DNA of 64,000 bases from Callaeas wilsoni (taxonomy: Eukaryota > Chordata > Aves > Passeriformes > Callaeidae), in contig VWPU01017411.1 in the NCBI GenBank assembly GCA_013398955.1, positions 310,001 through 374,000 of the forward strand. Direction: 5' to 3'. The position numbers were made by a program, and so were the translations under genes. The stretch's first letter is position 1. The number at the start of each line of letters is the position of its first letter. Positions 23,890-35,850 of the stretch are shown in pieces. The notes under the pieces were generated by a model. The model saw only the letters and a list, made by a program, of their open reading frames with translations, did not search any database and was not told the origin of the DNA.

Positions 23890-24480
23890 TATGAATGAAC
23901 TAAACCTGCTGATGATACAAGTGGAACACCAGTGATAGTATAACTCACATTCCTCTGCATGACCTTATCATCTTTGCAGCCAAGCTGTAGTAGTACCTGA
24001 TCCCTTTCTCACCTCTTTTCTAGGGTGTCAAACTGTAATGGATCACTTCCCCTGTTTACCTGGCCACACTAGCAAGAGATGAAGGGAACCCTCCACTGTC
24101 TCCTGCATCCCTCTATGAGGCATCAAGGGCCAGAAAAGCAAGGGCATAGAACCCAGGGTGGGAGGTAAGCCTGGCTTGGAGCGAGACCAACCAGCATTTG
24201 CAGTGTGTCTGCCACATCCTGTGCTGCCATGGACTCAGCTGCTTGTACTCTACACCATCATGTGCAGTTGGTTTCCCTACTGCCCAGTGCTATTACATTC
24301 CTGCTGAGATCACAAAAGTCAGATGAAATGAGAATAACTCTGTTATTTATTTCTGTCATGTTCTTCTTGGAAGGATTGACAATTCCTCCTAACAAGGATT
24401 TCACTAGTGGACAAAAAGTTATCCATATTGCAGTGCCTCTTCTGACCTGCAAGTTAGCAAACAATAAATCTTAATTACAC
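23890..24480. other. Non-coding DNA, nothing distinctive
   Basis: An 89-codon frame at 24,205-24,474 has no recognised domain and an opposite-strand frame shadows it. I do not consider either real. Confidence 0.6.
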
Positions 24481-24970
24481 TTGAATGCTAGAAATTTGCA
24501 ATGAATGGGACCACATTAGTCAGTTGTGAATTGGTCCTGACTCCTGCCTCTGCTTTGGCTGGAGATGCAGCTGCAGGAATACATAAATTAGTTTTTTATT
24601 TGTTTGTGCCGGTATAATCAGTTGTCGTTGTTTCTTAAGAGCATTTCCAGTATTAGTGGGCTTACTGGCATTCATCCTATTAGCATCTCTGATGCAGGTG
24701 CCATCTGGAAAGTTTTATTTTAAAAGACTTTTAGTATTGTACTTAGGTTAATAAGAAAGCATTATTTTTAAATATTGCGGCAGTTTTCCAGAGAGCAGCT
24801 CAGTCTCATGACATCTGCTCAGTGGATACTTGTTACCTTTGGGTTTATTGAAAGAAACCCTCTGAATAACCTTTTTGTTAGCAGTCTGCTTTATAGGCCC
24901 CGCAATGGAATAGCGCTGAAGCGCAAATGGAGTTGCTAGCAGAGGGGATTTTCTATGCTGTAACAAGCTC
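24480..24970. promoter_or_regulatory. Candidate conserved non-coding element
   Basis: This block is single-copy, with balanced composition and many developmental-factor-like words: AAATTAG, GCAGGTGCCATCTGG (two adjacent E-boxes at about 24,695), ATTAGCATC, and isolated CpGs in GTTGTCGTTG and TAGCGCTGAAGCGC. It has no simple repeat and no coding signature. Conservation was not tested; the call rests on texture alone. Confidence 0.3.
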
Positions 24971-25729
24971 TTTGGTATTCCAGCACTTACATGTCATAAC
25001 GTTCAATAAAATCACTCAGACCTCCTCCCCACTTCCCTCTTTGTGAGATTCTGCCATCTTTATTCACGAACTGGAGCTCAGTTGATAGCCCAGCCCAGAT
25101 CCATGGATGCCGTGCGGTTCCCCCTCTGGAAATGGGGGCCTGGGGAAGATTTCACCTCTGCAGCACAGGCAGATCTATCACGTCCTGTTTTAAACACTGC
25201 AAAGAGGCCAATCTAAAGTGACTGCTCCTACTGTTTGGGAGCACTGACAAATTACACCAAATGAGTAATGATTCATTTGCAAGAAATGAAAAGAATCACC
25301 CACTCCATTTCCAAATTTCACCCATTCCAATATTTAGTATTCAACGGGAAAATGATTCCATGGAACTCCTGTTGGTGAACAACAGGGTTTCATTTATACT
25401 GAGCAAAGTGGGTCCCATTGCCAGAAAAAACCCACATACCCTTCATGAAATTCACCTTTATTAATAGCTGACAAAAGTATGTCTGGCAACCCAAACTAGC
25501 TGTTCAGCAACTCCCATTAATGAAAACAGAGCAGAAACTTTTTTTACAAAAGCGTCAGCTGAAGCTTGGGCTCCTGTTTGGCAACATCATTTTCAATATA
25601 CAAAGCCAAATTTTGCAGAGTAAAGAGCAAGAAAGTTGCAAACATAAACCAAAGTGGAGGAATTGAAATGGTCTTTTCCTATGAAACAGTGGTGTAAGAA
25701 CTAAGTGTCACTCTGAAGACATAGTCAGG
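24971..25729. other. Non-coding DNA, nothing distinctive
   Basis: Short frames only (67 codons or fewer). No repeat or RNA gene was recognised. Confidence 0.65.
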
Positions 25730-25792
25730 GCCAAAACTTCTGAGTGGGTTGATTCTGGTGTAGCTCTACAGAAATCAAATCAGCAAAAGTGC
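25730..25792. repeat. Possible ancient MITE-like amniote repeat fragment
   Basis: The text GTCAGGGCCAAAACTTCTGA, then TTGATTCTGGTGTAGCTCTA, then CAGAAATCAAATCAGC has the word order of an old reptile/bird repeat. I also suspect this repeat near 5,660 and 35,780. Evidence is weak and by eye. Confidence 0.3.
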
Positions 25793-26780
25793 AGAGGCTG
25801 AGCTTGTTCACAATCCTTAAGTGTTTTTTTTACAACTCAATGTAATTTCTATTCTGGTGTAAGGCCTGGATCTTTTTAAATACAGTTGAGTAAAAATTAA
25901 AGAAATAAATTCTCAGAAACTGTTTCAGGTCTTCTGTAAGCACTAGGAAAATGTAGTCATTGTAACTGAATGAAATGAAAACTCCAGGTTTGTGAGTGTT
26001 CCTAGCATACAGACTGCAGAAATCAGACACAACCTTAGGAGGCTCCTAAAGGTGCACCATCTATACTAAAATAGCAAATAATACAGGAGTCACCAAAATG
26101 TTGGACAGAGCACCAATATAACCAGGTTCTGCTTCAGCTTCAGTCAAAAAACACAGACTGGAGTCACAAAAATTGTGTTTGGGAGTGGCAGTGGATGGTT
26201 TTCTGGCCAAACCTTGGACTTAGGTTCATTTCTAAAGAAGGCAAAATTGAGTTAGTCTTGGAAGAAAGATCATCACCAGTCAGCTGACACCAGAGTGATG
26301 CTGTCATTCTTTTATAGAGGTCTTTTCTTCTGGTGTCATACCTGACTTTATGAATAGTTTACAAGGTAAGAGTTTACAAAGTCTAGAAGAGAGAGTTGAG
26401 ATCAGCTTTGTGGTTTGGATGATCTCTGTTAGAAAGATGGATTTCAAAATAAGGTAACAAACAAGTGGTATAAGAAATATTCCAAGAGATATCTTAAAAG
26501 TCTTGGGAACATTAATTCTGGATGCAAAGCCAAAATGTTGTCTCCAGCCACTGGGCAAGAGCACTCAGAAAAGACCAAGAATAACTAAAAAAGCAGGTGG
26601 AATATGCAAATCAGTTCAAACCAAGATGCACAAAGGCAGATTGTTTCAAGTAGAGAGAAATATCTTTGGTAGCAAGGTCATATCAGTCAATTTTGTACTG
26701 CCTATAAAGAAAACTTTCTCCACTGGGACAAATATATTTCCTCCCATGTTTTTCCACACTGTGTCAGGATCCCTGCAGAT
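25793..26780. other. Non-coding DNA, nothing distinctive
   Basis: A minus-strand frame at 26,304-26,564 (86 codons) has one hydrophobic segment (roughly residues 27-50) but no family resemblance and no supporting context. I do not call it a gene. Confidence 0.6.
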
Positions 26781-27372
26781 GTAGGGATCTGTGTCCCCGA
26801 GTGCTACTCAGCCAAGCAACAGCAGTGTCGTCAGGTGCAGTGACTCGAGGTCTGCACAGAGTATCTGGCTGCAGGACTGGGAGATCAGGTCCAGGCAGTC
26901 CAGGAGCTGGATCAGAGGCTGATGACCATCTGTACTAAGTCTGTCAGCCAAAACTGTCTTGGCCAGTACAGAGCTGGAGAATGATCATGTCTTTGTCTCT
27001 TTTTGATCTTTCAGATTACCCTGGGAATCAGGGGAGCTACTGGAAAGGCACAATACAGGGCTCAGAAGGAGAAAAACAATCCAATAAAAATCCTGGACCT
27101 GAGCCTCCTTGGAGCAGAAGATCTTATTCCTGGAAGCAAGCAAATCTGTTCTGGAGCCTTCCCACTGTTGCCTTAATACAGAAAAGTTTGTATTTACTAC
27201 TTATGGATTGCCTCTTCAAGAGGATTCTGCATTTATCCAGGCTCTTGGGGAAGAAGGACAGTTTGGATTCTCCCAGTGGACGTCATCCAGGTCTGATTGT
27301 GAAGCCTTCATGGAGATGGTCTCTCATAATATAAATCAGTCACAACTCCGTGAAGAGTCATCCTGCTGAGGT
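26781..27372 (+). other. Stretch with overlapping + frames, possible eroded coding or retroposed sequence
   Basis: Overlapping + frames of 117 codons (26,981-27,334) and 86 codons (27,109-27,369) lie here. Just upstream, an open piece around 26,850-26,950 reads as a Glu/Gln/Leu-rich helix-like segment. A pyrimidine tract ending in TTTCAG at about 27,014 resembles a splice acceptor. I recognise no family. It could be a CR1 ORF1-like remnant, a retroposed fragment or chance. It is not called a gene. Confidence 0.2.
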
Positions 27373-30205
27373 TTGAGATCAGAATGCTCTTCAGGCCACT
27401 TCTCTATCTCCCACCTCCAGGAAATTTGTATCTAATTTCATAACATAGTTCCTGGGCCAAAGTTCTCTGACTACAAAGGTTGTAAAAAAATTAGTGGCAA
27501 AATGTTAGTGATGCAGCTGAGATTAAAGTCCTTATCAAGGAAAAGCTTTCCCATGTACTTTTATGTTCGAGCCACCAAACCAGTTCTGCAACAAGATGTG
27601 GCACCAAGAGTTTCCTGTCTATCTGATGTCTTATCTGAGAAAAGACTGACTTGACTCAGAGCTAATGAGGCTGCAGACTAAATCCATAAGGCAAATTCAC
27701 ATATATTAGGCTGGCATGAGATCTAATAATAGGGTGTTAGAATAATTTTGATGCCCACAGGAATAGAAGCACTTGTAATAAAGGAAATATGCCAACAAGG
27801 AACTAAGATTTTACTGATCTGGAGTTAGTCATTAGCCCCATAGGCTGAGAAAGAATTAGCAACTGCTAATAGGATGTAGAGAGATGTGCATATTTATGTA
27901 TCTGAATGCCATGCATTCTTAGATGGGAGCTTGCCACTGCTGGAAATTTTATAAAGATATTTTTGTTTATGAGGGGGCCAAATAGCAGGGGGTTTTGCAT
28001 ACAATTGTTTGACCTGCCTCTAATCTACTCTGCTCTTCCTTTTGTTCTTGTGTCTCAGTCAAGAATTGACAAATCTGGCATCTGGTAGAAACAGCAGATG
28101 GGACAGTCTCCAGTTTTTGTTTCAACGCCACCAATAGTCATCAAAGGTGAGGAAACTAAGCAAGAACCACAAACACCTACCCTTTCTTTATTCTTTACTA
28201 GTTACACAGAGACACATACAGCCCAGGGCTGCTGCTGTTTTGTAAAATCCACACTTTAGTATACATAGTAAGTGAGATCCACTCTCCTACAGACCTGAAA
28301 AGCAACAGCATGCTTACAGCTGCTCCTCAAGCTTCTTGGGGGAGGAGAGGTGAGAGGGACAAGTTCTGACCTGCTCCAGGAAGAGGGGCTGGAAGCAGTT
28401 CACAGGGACACTGAGAAGGCAAGGTGGAAAGAGGGAAGGAACAAATGAATGCATTTCCAAACGCAGAGCAGCTTCTGCCAAAAGCAAATCCATTAGCAAG
28501 ATCCTTTGAAGAAAATGTGTAGGGAAGAACCATTAACCACTCCTGGGAGATAAAGAATTGGCATTGAATATTTACATAGAAATGTACTCCTATATACCTG
28601 ACATGGTAAAGCAAGCCTAGGACTCCAGCTCACTTACTATCCCTCAGTGTTATTCCCTCTTTTCTTATGCTCACCCAGCTGTGGGGGAAAAAAAAAAAAA
28701 AAGAAAGAAAAAGCAACCCAGACCACTCTATTAATGGACAACATCTTTACTCCAGTGGAATCAAGAGACGTGCACTGTCCCTGAACTTAGCTCCGAGGGA
28801 TTGAAGAATGCAGGTAATTTCCAGCTGTCCAACACCCATCTAAGTTACTTTCAGTCTGGGTGTCACAGTGGTGACACCACTCTGACCTTCACCCTGGCAC
28901 CACTTCTGAGCTGTTCTCTGTGTATTAACAGTGGTTTCTGATACAGGATCAAATGCTAATGATCTCATCTACAGTGTGCCAGTACCACTTAATTCTACCA
29001 GAAGTATGTCCAAAGTTACAGGCTCTTACTGTAGATCCCAGTGGTCCTACTGAGTGATTTTAAGTGCCAGCTTGAGTTCTCACCATATCTTCAGACTACA
29101 GGTCCGTAGGCACATCTCTGGGCATGGCTGGAGTGTGTCCTCCAAAGGATTCTGAGCTGAGATTCAAATACCAGGTAGGCACTTGGTCTCAGACTGTCCA
29201 CAAGACAGCTATAAAGAGAGCGGGTGGATAGGGTATAGCATGGGCCATATTTATGGAACCGCATATATCTATTTTTAACAGTCCTCTGAAACTGCCTAGT
29301 CCAAAGGAAGACCCATCAGTGCTCATCTCAAAGTGTTTAGTTAGCACTAAGTCTCAGTTTATTTTAGCTCTTCATCTGCAAATCTGCTACAGCACACCAC
29401 ATAAAACACCTTTTTTCCTTTGCAGCTTTTTTCCCTGGGCTGACCTCGAGATGTGTAGATAGGGGAAACGGTGGCAGAGGAACAACGCTGCGCTTATCCG
29501 CTTCCTGCTGCTGACAGGCCTGCACGGGTTTACCTAAGGCTTGACCCCTATCTCTCCTGCACAGCTGCCCCAGCAGATGCTGTGCCCATCGTGGAGATGT
29601 GCTACTCATCAAGATAAAAGGAATAAGAATCTATCTCAAAGCACTTAGGTATGATTAAATAAAGGAGGCCATTTCCTGTGCTGCTAATCTGGTGCCTTTC
29701 AAAATCACTAACTTCCCTTTTTTTTTAAAGTTACCATCTTTTAATTCTCCTGGGTCTCCTCTATAGTTCTCCTCCTCCTTCCTGGGAAGGGGTGATCCAC
29801 TTCATGATACGACAGTGGCTCACAGGGCTGATTAAACTGAACTCTGTGCAACACAAACAGCAATTTTTCATGTACAAAATGAAAGAATTGTACTGCTCTC
29901 TCTTTTGAGTTTTGTCTGGGTCAGGATACCCAATTAACCTGCAGGCTCTTGTACTGGCAGCTACCTGCTCTTCACTTTGAAATCAAGTCACTCTCCTGTT
30001 TTGGGAGCTCTGCTGCTCTGGAAGTCTTCCTGTCCTTTAATATGACAGAACAAAGCTGAAGCATCTACTGTGAAAAAGTGAAAAAACCAGACTCATTCAA
30101 TATGGCCTCTTACTTTTTGTTTGAGTATTGCAGTCTAAAGTTCAATAACATCTTAACTGCTTGGCCACTAAGAGACAAGGTATTTTAGGACTCTAATATC
30201 TGATG
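27373..30205. other. Non-coding DNA, no gene seen
   Basis: An A15 run at 28,688-28,702 is followed by GAAAGAAAAAG. Short open frames (up to 95 codons) are unconvincing. No transposon or RNA gene was recognised. Confidence 0.65.
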
Positions 30206-30257
30206 AGTATGTACGAAGGTTGCATCTTCCCACACACAAGGAACCTTCATACATGCT
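30206..30257. other. Imperfect hairpin, precursor-like stem
   Basis: The left arm AGTATGTACGAAGGTT (30,206-30,221) pairs with the right arm AACCTTCATACATGCT (30,242-30,257) at 15 of 16 positions, one of them G-U, across a 20-base loop. Two further G-U pairs can form outside. The stem is short for a typical microRNA precursor and I recognise no known microRNA, so its role is unknown. Confidence 0.6.
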
Positions 30258-31780
30258 TGGGGGAGGGTTTTGTGCATGTCATTCACAGAAACTCAATCAG
30301 ATTATAGACCTTGCTGGGCTTTCCTCATCAGATACCAGATGCTACATACAATATCCCATGGAAAGCTCTAATGTTTGGTAGTCCTTTTCTCTTTTTTAAT
30401 GAAACATCTCAGAATTTGCATATTTATGAACATGCGAGCATGTGAGAGTGAAGCAGTGATTGTGACTAAGCTGACTGTCATCTGCAATAGCCATACCAAA
30501 TGTGAGGAAGGACTGCATAGGCAGTGAAGCCCAATCTGTTCTGGGTATAATACAACCCCAAAGCTACAACCATGGGGCTTGACACTTGAAGTGCAACAGA
30601 CGTCTGACTGCAGTGAAGGCATCCCTTGCCTTTGCTTTGGAGTGCTGATCTGTGCATGTGTCTGCTGAGCAAAGACGTAGGCAAAAAAAGGGTTGATAAT
30701 ATCTGACAAAGTGTGAGATGCAGGGAGCAAGTGCTGCACAGAGCACAATCCATATCTCCATCTCAGCCTAGATGGCAATGTGACTGCCATGACTTGTTCA
30801 GAGCCCATCTTTACTACGTCCTTCTTAGGGTCACCATTAGTATGTGAGTAGTTAAAACCTACAGAAACCATATGCAACTGATATTTCTCTGCTGAAAAGT
30901 TTAGCACAGAATACAGTTATTTACGCGCTGAGCCTGACTTTCCCTTATCTTATGCCATGAACAGTCTTTTACATTTGTGCAAAAGGGTGATAAACCACCA
31001 CCAAGTCAGCATGGTAATAAAAGGTGAAAGAAAATGGAGATTGAGATTTCTGGCTCACAGAGATCTATGTCTTTCAATATGATTTTCTTTTCTATAAATA
31101 CAGACTTTTAGTCAGAGCTAATTAATGATTTGAAGCTGGAGATTTGGGGGAAAATGGAACAGCAAAACCAGTGTTCTTTTCTCTTCCTCAGTCAGGCTCT
31201 AGTCAGTCTAATTTCAAAATACATTCACTGCTTTGGAGTGGACATTTTTGCACATGTGACATAGATTGTAAGGCTATTCCATACCTTAAAATACACTTGT
31301 ATGTGTGAGAATGTCCTGCACTGGCTGCATGGAGGCTGATTGATAAATCTCCCAGGAACCTTAGCTTTTCTGCAGCCCTGAGCTTCTCATCATTAGAATT
31401 CCCCAGATTTCCACCTCCTTCCCTGACAGCCATCTGTCCTGTCCACACTCCAGCTGCAGTCAGACATCCCTCACCACTTACACCTGATCTTTTGACTCTA
31501 TGCACCTGAAACAATTCTCGCTCAATCTATCAAGCAATATAGATTTAGACAATCAGGGAAGGTCTTCCAAAGGCTATAAACAAATTGCCCAGTTTAAAAT
31601 CACCACTGCCTTTCCATGATATCCCAGGCAGTGTTAAAATGGAGGGGAAGATTTATTTGAGGAAGAAAATTCCAGTGCATTTCAATACCACAGTGCATCT
31701 TGATGGAATAGTGTTTGTAAAAGTTTTTACTTCTCTGACAGTTGTTCTTTTGATGCTTGATGCTTGCTCTTGGGATATTC
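30258..31780. other. Non-coding DNA, no gene seen
   Basis: A minus-strand frame of 179 codons (30,368-30,907) is among the longest in the window. It shows no recognisable domain, has two overlapping companions in other frames and ends in a Lys-rich tail. Without conservation evidence I treat it as chance. Confidence 0.6.
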
Positions 31781-31980
31781 TCATGGAATCATAGAATCAT
31801 TAAGGTTGAAAAAGACCTCCAAGATCATAGAATCTAACCTTTGACCGAACACCACCACGTCAGCTAAACTAAAGCACTAAGTGGTATGTCCAGTCATTTC
31901 TCAAACACTTCCCGTGATTCCACCACTCCCCTGGGAAGTTTGTTCCAATACTTAACCACTGTTTTGGTGGGCAAAATTAC
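31781..31980 (-). mobile_element. CR1 LINE 3' fragment (minus strand)
   Basis: On the + strand it begins TCATGGAATCATAGAATCAT, the complement of the CR1 ATTCTATG terminal repeat. It continues with AAGGTTGAAAAAGACCTCCA, AGATCATAGAATCTAACC, ACACCACCACGTCAGCTAAA, CACTAAGTGGTATGTCCAGT, CCACCACTCCCCTGGGAAG and TTGTTCCAATACTTAACCAC. This is the canonical avian CR1 3' region, severely 5'-truncated to about 200 bases. It is less diverged than the 9 and 14 kb copies, so it is a younger insertion. Confidence 0.93.
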
Positions 31981-33653
31981 CAGATCAGAGTTTAACGTGC
32001 AAAGGAAGGTGATGTCTACGCAGAAGGGCTTTGCAGAAAGGGAGACCAGCATGAGGAGTGCTCACGTGGCCATCACAGAGTGTTGCAGACTGTCACTGAA
32101 TAGTGGTGGGATGTGAGACCGGGAGAAGAAGCTGCTGTGCTTTCAGCCTACCTTGTCTCAAAGCCTAAGGACCTTATAACACCCCCCCCCTTTTTTTTTT
32201 TCCCCCTCACATTTCTACCTTTATTTTCCATCTTGAAATGCATGCTATATTATTTTCAGTATTTTGCCCACAAAACATTTGAGAAAAAAAACCCACCAAA
32301 CTTCATTTTTGATGCAATTCTCTTTAAACCCTTCCAAACAGCAGTCTTTGGTTAGTTTATAGCTCAGTTAGGTTAGAACGAGCTGTTCTATATCAGCAAG
32401 AAATCTGTTACAGGACAGATGCCAGTATGATTACAAGCGATGAGTAAACCTCAAAAGGCCTAAGATCTGGTTGGGTTTCCATGAAGCCGAACCTCTGGGG
32501 ATCATTTCTTCCTTCTGGAGAATCTGGTTTGGGAAACAACAAGAACAGGGAGTATTGTTTTCAATGTTATTTTCTGCTCCTGGTTTTAGGCCAAATTTGA
32601 GAATGCAGAGGTGTTCAATTACTTTAATGAACAAATAAAACAGTTTTTCAGCCTGGAAATAGATTTGCTTGTGGTTTGTTTTCCATACAAAATTTTTATT
32701 TTATCATTTAAAAAGGTGGCCTACCTCTAGAAGTCTGTTGCATCATAGACATATCAGAGCTTGCCAAATTGAGAAAATCTGACTCCTTATACTAGTTTAT
32801 TCACTGCCTCAGCAGCCACAGAAACACACTGTGTATTAATTTTTTTTTTTTTGCTCTATGTTAGTAATTTTTTTGCTTTTTTCAGTAAAGGACAGAGTCT
32901 ATTCTTAATTCCTGTTAGACTGCCATCAACTTCCATGGAGCAATTCTAGATTTACATTGGTTGTCATTAAGTGTTGTTACATCACCAAAGTCATAGCAAT
33001 AACTTAATTAAAATTAGTTTTGCTGATGTTACTCCTAATTTTTTTTCCAGTCAAGTAAAACAAATCATAAAGGAGATTTCTTTACCGGTCAGACTGGAGA
33101 GCTTGCATCTGCCTCTCAGATCTTTCCTCTCTCCATCTTTCTTGTGCCCAGTCTTCCCTCATCAGTCCCTCTCACACACATTGTTTTGTAATAACGGGGT
33201 CAGTAAGAAACATAGAGTTCAGCACTATAGAGGTGGAAACAGAAAGCAGCCATGGGCAATTAACCAGGGCTGTGACTGCTTATGTTTGGTTCCTGCTTCC
33301 ATTTCTGTTTCCATGGAAATGGACATCAGATCATCGGAAATAAAGTAAATTTTCTACTTCTCCTCACCTTCATATCAGCCGAGCTATACATTCCAAATAA
33401 ATCTAAACTTATCTAATTAAATGTGAATTTAGAAATCTTTTCATTTTATTGAAATAAATTGACAAAAGCAGCATTGCTTTTGAAATACTCAGATGCTGTT
33501 GGCTGTCCTTTGGGAAAGGAGTAGGTAAGTTTGCCCACCCCTTTTGCTTTGTAAGGTATGGAAACATGCAAACATTCATCTTACCCCTTGCTCTGTGCTC
33601 CTGCCTGCCCATTAATATTGTTGTGCTGAACAGTACTCATCACTTGCCCATTA
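31981..33653. other. Non-coding DNA with C9T11C5 polypyrimidine tract
   Basis: A homopolymer block of nine C, eleven T and five C lies at 32,182-32,206. Open frames of up to 125 codons (32,971-33,348) lack domains. Nothing else is distinctive. Confidence 0.65.
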
Positions 33654-33679
33654 GGGGTCATTTAAGCATAAATGACCCC
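33654..33679. other. Perfect 11-bp inverted repeat with 4-base loop
   Basis: GGGGTCATTTA (33,654-33,664), loop AGCA, then TAAATGACCCC (33,669-33,679). The arms are exactly complementary. The outer GGGTCA/TGACCC words resemble nuclear-receptor half-sites, but their 12-base spacing is not one of the standard configurations. Confidence 0.85.
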
Positions 33680-35764
33680 CCTTACAGAGACTGTGTGGGT
33701 TAAAGACCTCTTCTTTGTCTGGCTGCTAAAGCTTTGAGGTTCATTTATATTGCAGAGCAGCTGCAGAAAAAAAGGTTCAAGCCCACCTTTAAAGGTCATA
33801 TGGTCTCAGAGGAGGAGCTTTGACCTAGATGGGTTTCCCAGGTGAAAAGCTCAGGGTTTGGGAACGAAGAAAAAAAGTGAGTTTTAAGTTTTCACATTCC
33901 TATGAATGACTCAGAAAGATAAGACCTGTGTCTTTTGTAAACAAACATATTGGAGACTGAGCACTTCATTTCTCCTCTAGAGGTGAAGATGATCTGCAAA
34001 TCTGCCACACCTGTAAAGGAATAACAATAATTTTCAGTTTGGCTTCTGACAGGACAGATCAGTCACACAAAATCTCGAGCGCCAGCTTCAACAGAAATGT
34101 CCCACATCACAAGTCCATATTCTCCCAGAAGTAGCAACTGCCTTTTCTGGTCAGACAATGAAGGCATACTTTTGCCTTCTTGCTTTTCATACTTCATACA
34201 TGCTTCATACTTTTTTCTCAAAGAAGCTCTCTAATTCTGTTAAACCCAATGAACTAATGAAAACTTCCTGACAAAATAGTACAAAATAACAACTCTGCTT
34301 GAATTGGCATCACACTTTGCAATTTGCAGTGATTGAAAGTATAAATATCATTACTGTATTAATGCAAACTCAATGCCAATAAATGGCTTGTTTTGTAATG
34401 AGGTTCATTTTAGAGCAGGAAGAGGGGAAAGCTTGCTTTTCCAGCACCTACCAAAGTGTTAATTTCTGAAGTCCAGTAACACAAACAGTAAGAAAGCAAG
34501 CAATCAAAGTGGATCTATATAGGATGGTAGATTTAAACTGTTTAATTACTGTAGCTGTAGCTGGTTATTACTAATGCATGGATCACAAAAGCGTCACTCC
34601 TGCAGAAATCAGTCATGCGAGGGAGATCAGGAATTACAGATACTTCACCAATGTGAGGGATTTGGTCTGGTCCTTTAAAGTGATTTCCTCCAGTGACAAA
34701 AAGCCTCATGCCTGATACGAATGCAGAGTATGTGACAAATTTACTTTAAAGAAAGAGTAGCCTGTAACCTAATCATAGTCAGTCCTAAAATATACTTTTT
34801 AAAATGCTCGTATCAAACTGTTTAGTCACGTAGATTTTTTTTAAATTTAAACCCACTTCTGTCAGATGGATAAAGTATAGAAGCAGCTTTGTCAGATGCT
34901 AGCATGTCTTGGGGAAGTGGAGAAAGCCAGATAAGGGGTACCTAAATGTGGTCAATGGTATAAGGTTCGATTTTTCCTCTCTAACCAGAAGGAAAGCTTC
35001 AAACTGTTTTTCTGCTATAATCCCAATCATTATGGCTGCCATCAAGAACATGAACACAATCTCCTTGACTGAGCTATCTGTATGAATTTCTTTCCCCCAA
35101 AGGCATTGCACATGCATTTAAAACATAAAACAAACACACAGGCCATTAAAACTGGTATGATCACCCACAAAACAACATGGATTGGGATCTAACTTCACAG
35201 CACTGGAGTCAGTCATAAAGCAATGGAAAATTAGAGCATTAGAGTGTATGGAGAAGCGTATTAAGTATTACTTTGGTTTGCACAGAAAGGCAGGGAGCAA
35301 GGTGCAAAATATTTAAGGGGCAGATTAAAAGAAAAAAATAACTGGAATTGTGGGTCGAGGTCTAGCTTACAGTAGAAGGTTTTTACTGACAGGACTTAAG
35401 AGTGATGTAATACATGCTGATGAATAAGTAGGTATAGGCTATATTTATTCAACAACTCTAATAAAATTATGCGAGACGAGTCATGTTTTTCTGACAAAAC
35501 TGTATCTATACTTTAGCTTTTTCTTCAATAGTTTAAAGAAATAATACCCTCAGTTGCTTTTACAATCAAGCTCCTAGTTTTAGATCTTGTCTAATTGTCA
35601 TTTTGTAGATTAGATCCCCAGAGACCCTTCTGCTATAGGTTTTGTTCATATCTTAGGAGATTTTTTTTTCGAGTAATAAGAAAGATTTAAAGTAGATGTC
35701 TCTTAAAGGATAATAAATACCTGGAGAAGAACGAGGAAATACATTAAAGCTGAATCACTGTTGT
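33680..35764. other. Non-coding AT-rich DNA, no gene seen
   Basis: Short frames only (72 codons or fewer). A region near 34,540-34,610 has several TAAT/ATTA words but is too small to call. Confidence 0.65.
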
Positions 35765-35850
35765 GTCACACCAATTTTCCCCTTTTACTCCTGAGATTCC
35801 ACTGAAATCAATGAAGTTACAGTTACTTAAAGCTGTAGGACTACATGAGT
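35765..35850. repeat. Possible ancient MITE-like amniote repeat fragment
   Basis: TCACACCAATTTTCCCCTTT, then TACTCCTGAGATTCCACTGA, then AATCAATGAAGTTACAG resembles the old repeat built around 'CCACTGAAGTCAATGGAGTTAC' known from reptiles and birds. This is a by-eye match from memory. Confidence 0.38.

Noticed and set aside
26304..26564. 86-codon minus frame with a hydrophobic segment
   Set aside because: One hydrophobic run is weak evidence. There is no signal context, family resemblance or neighbouring exon.
30368..30907. 179-codon minus-strand frame
   Set aside because: No domain, overlapped by two other minus-strand frames, and no splice or promoter context. Long enough to note, but chance is the simpler explanation.
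33771..33785. tRNA T-loop-like word GGTTCAAGCCC (also at about 41,009)
   Set aside because: No matching A-box, acceptor stem or anticodon arm could be found around it.
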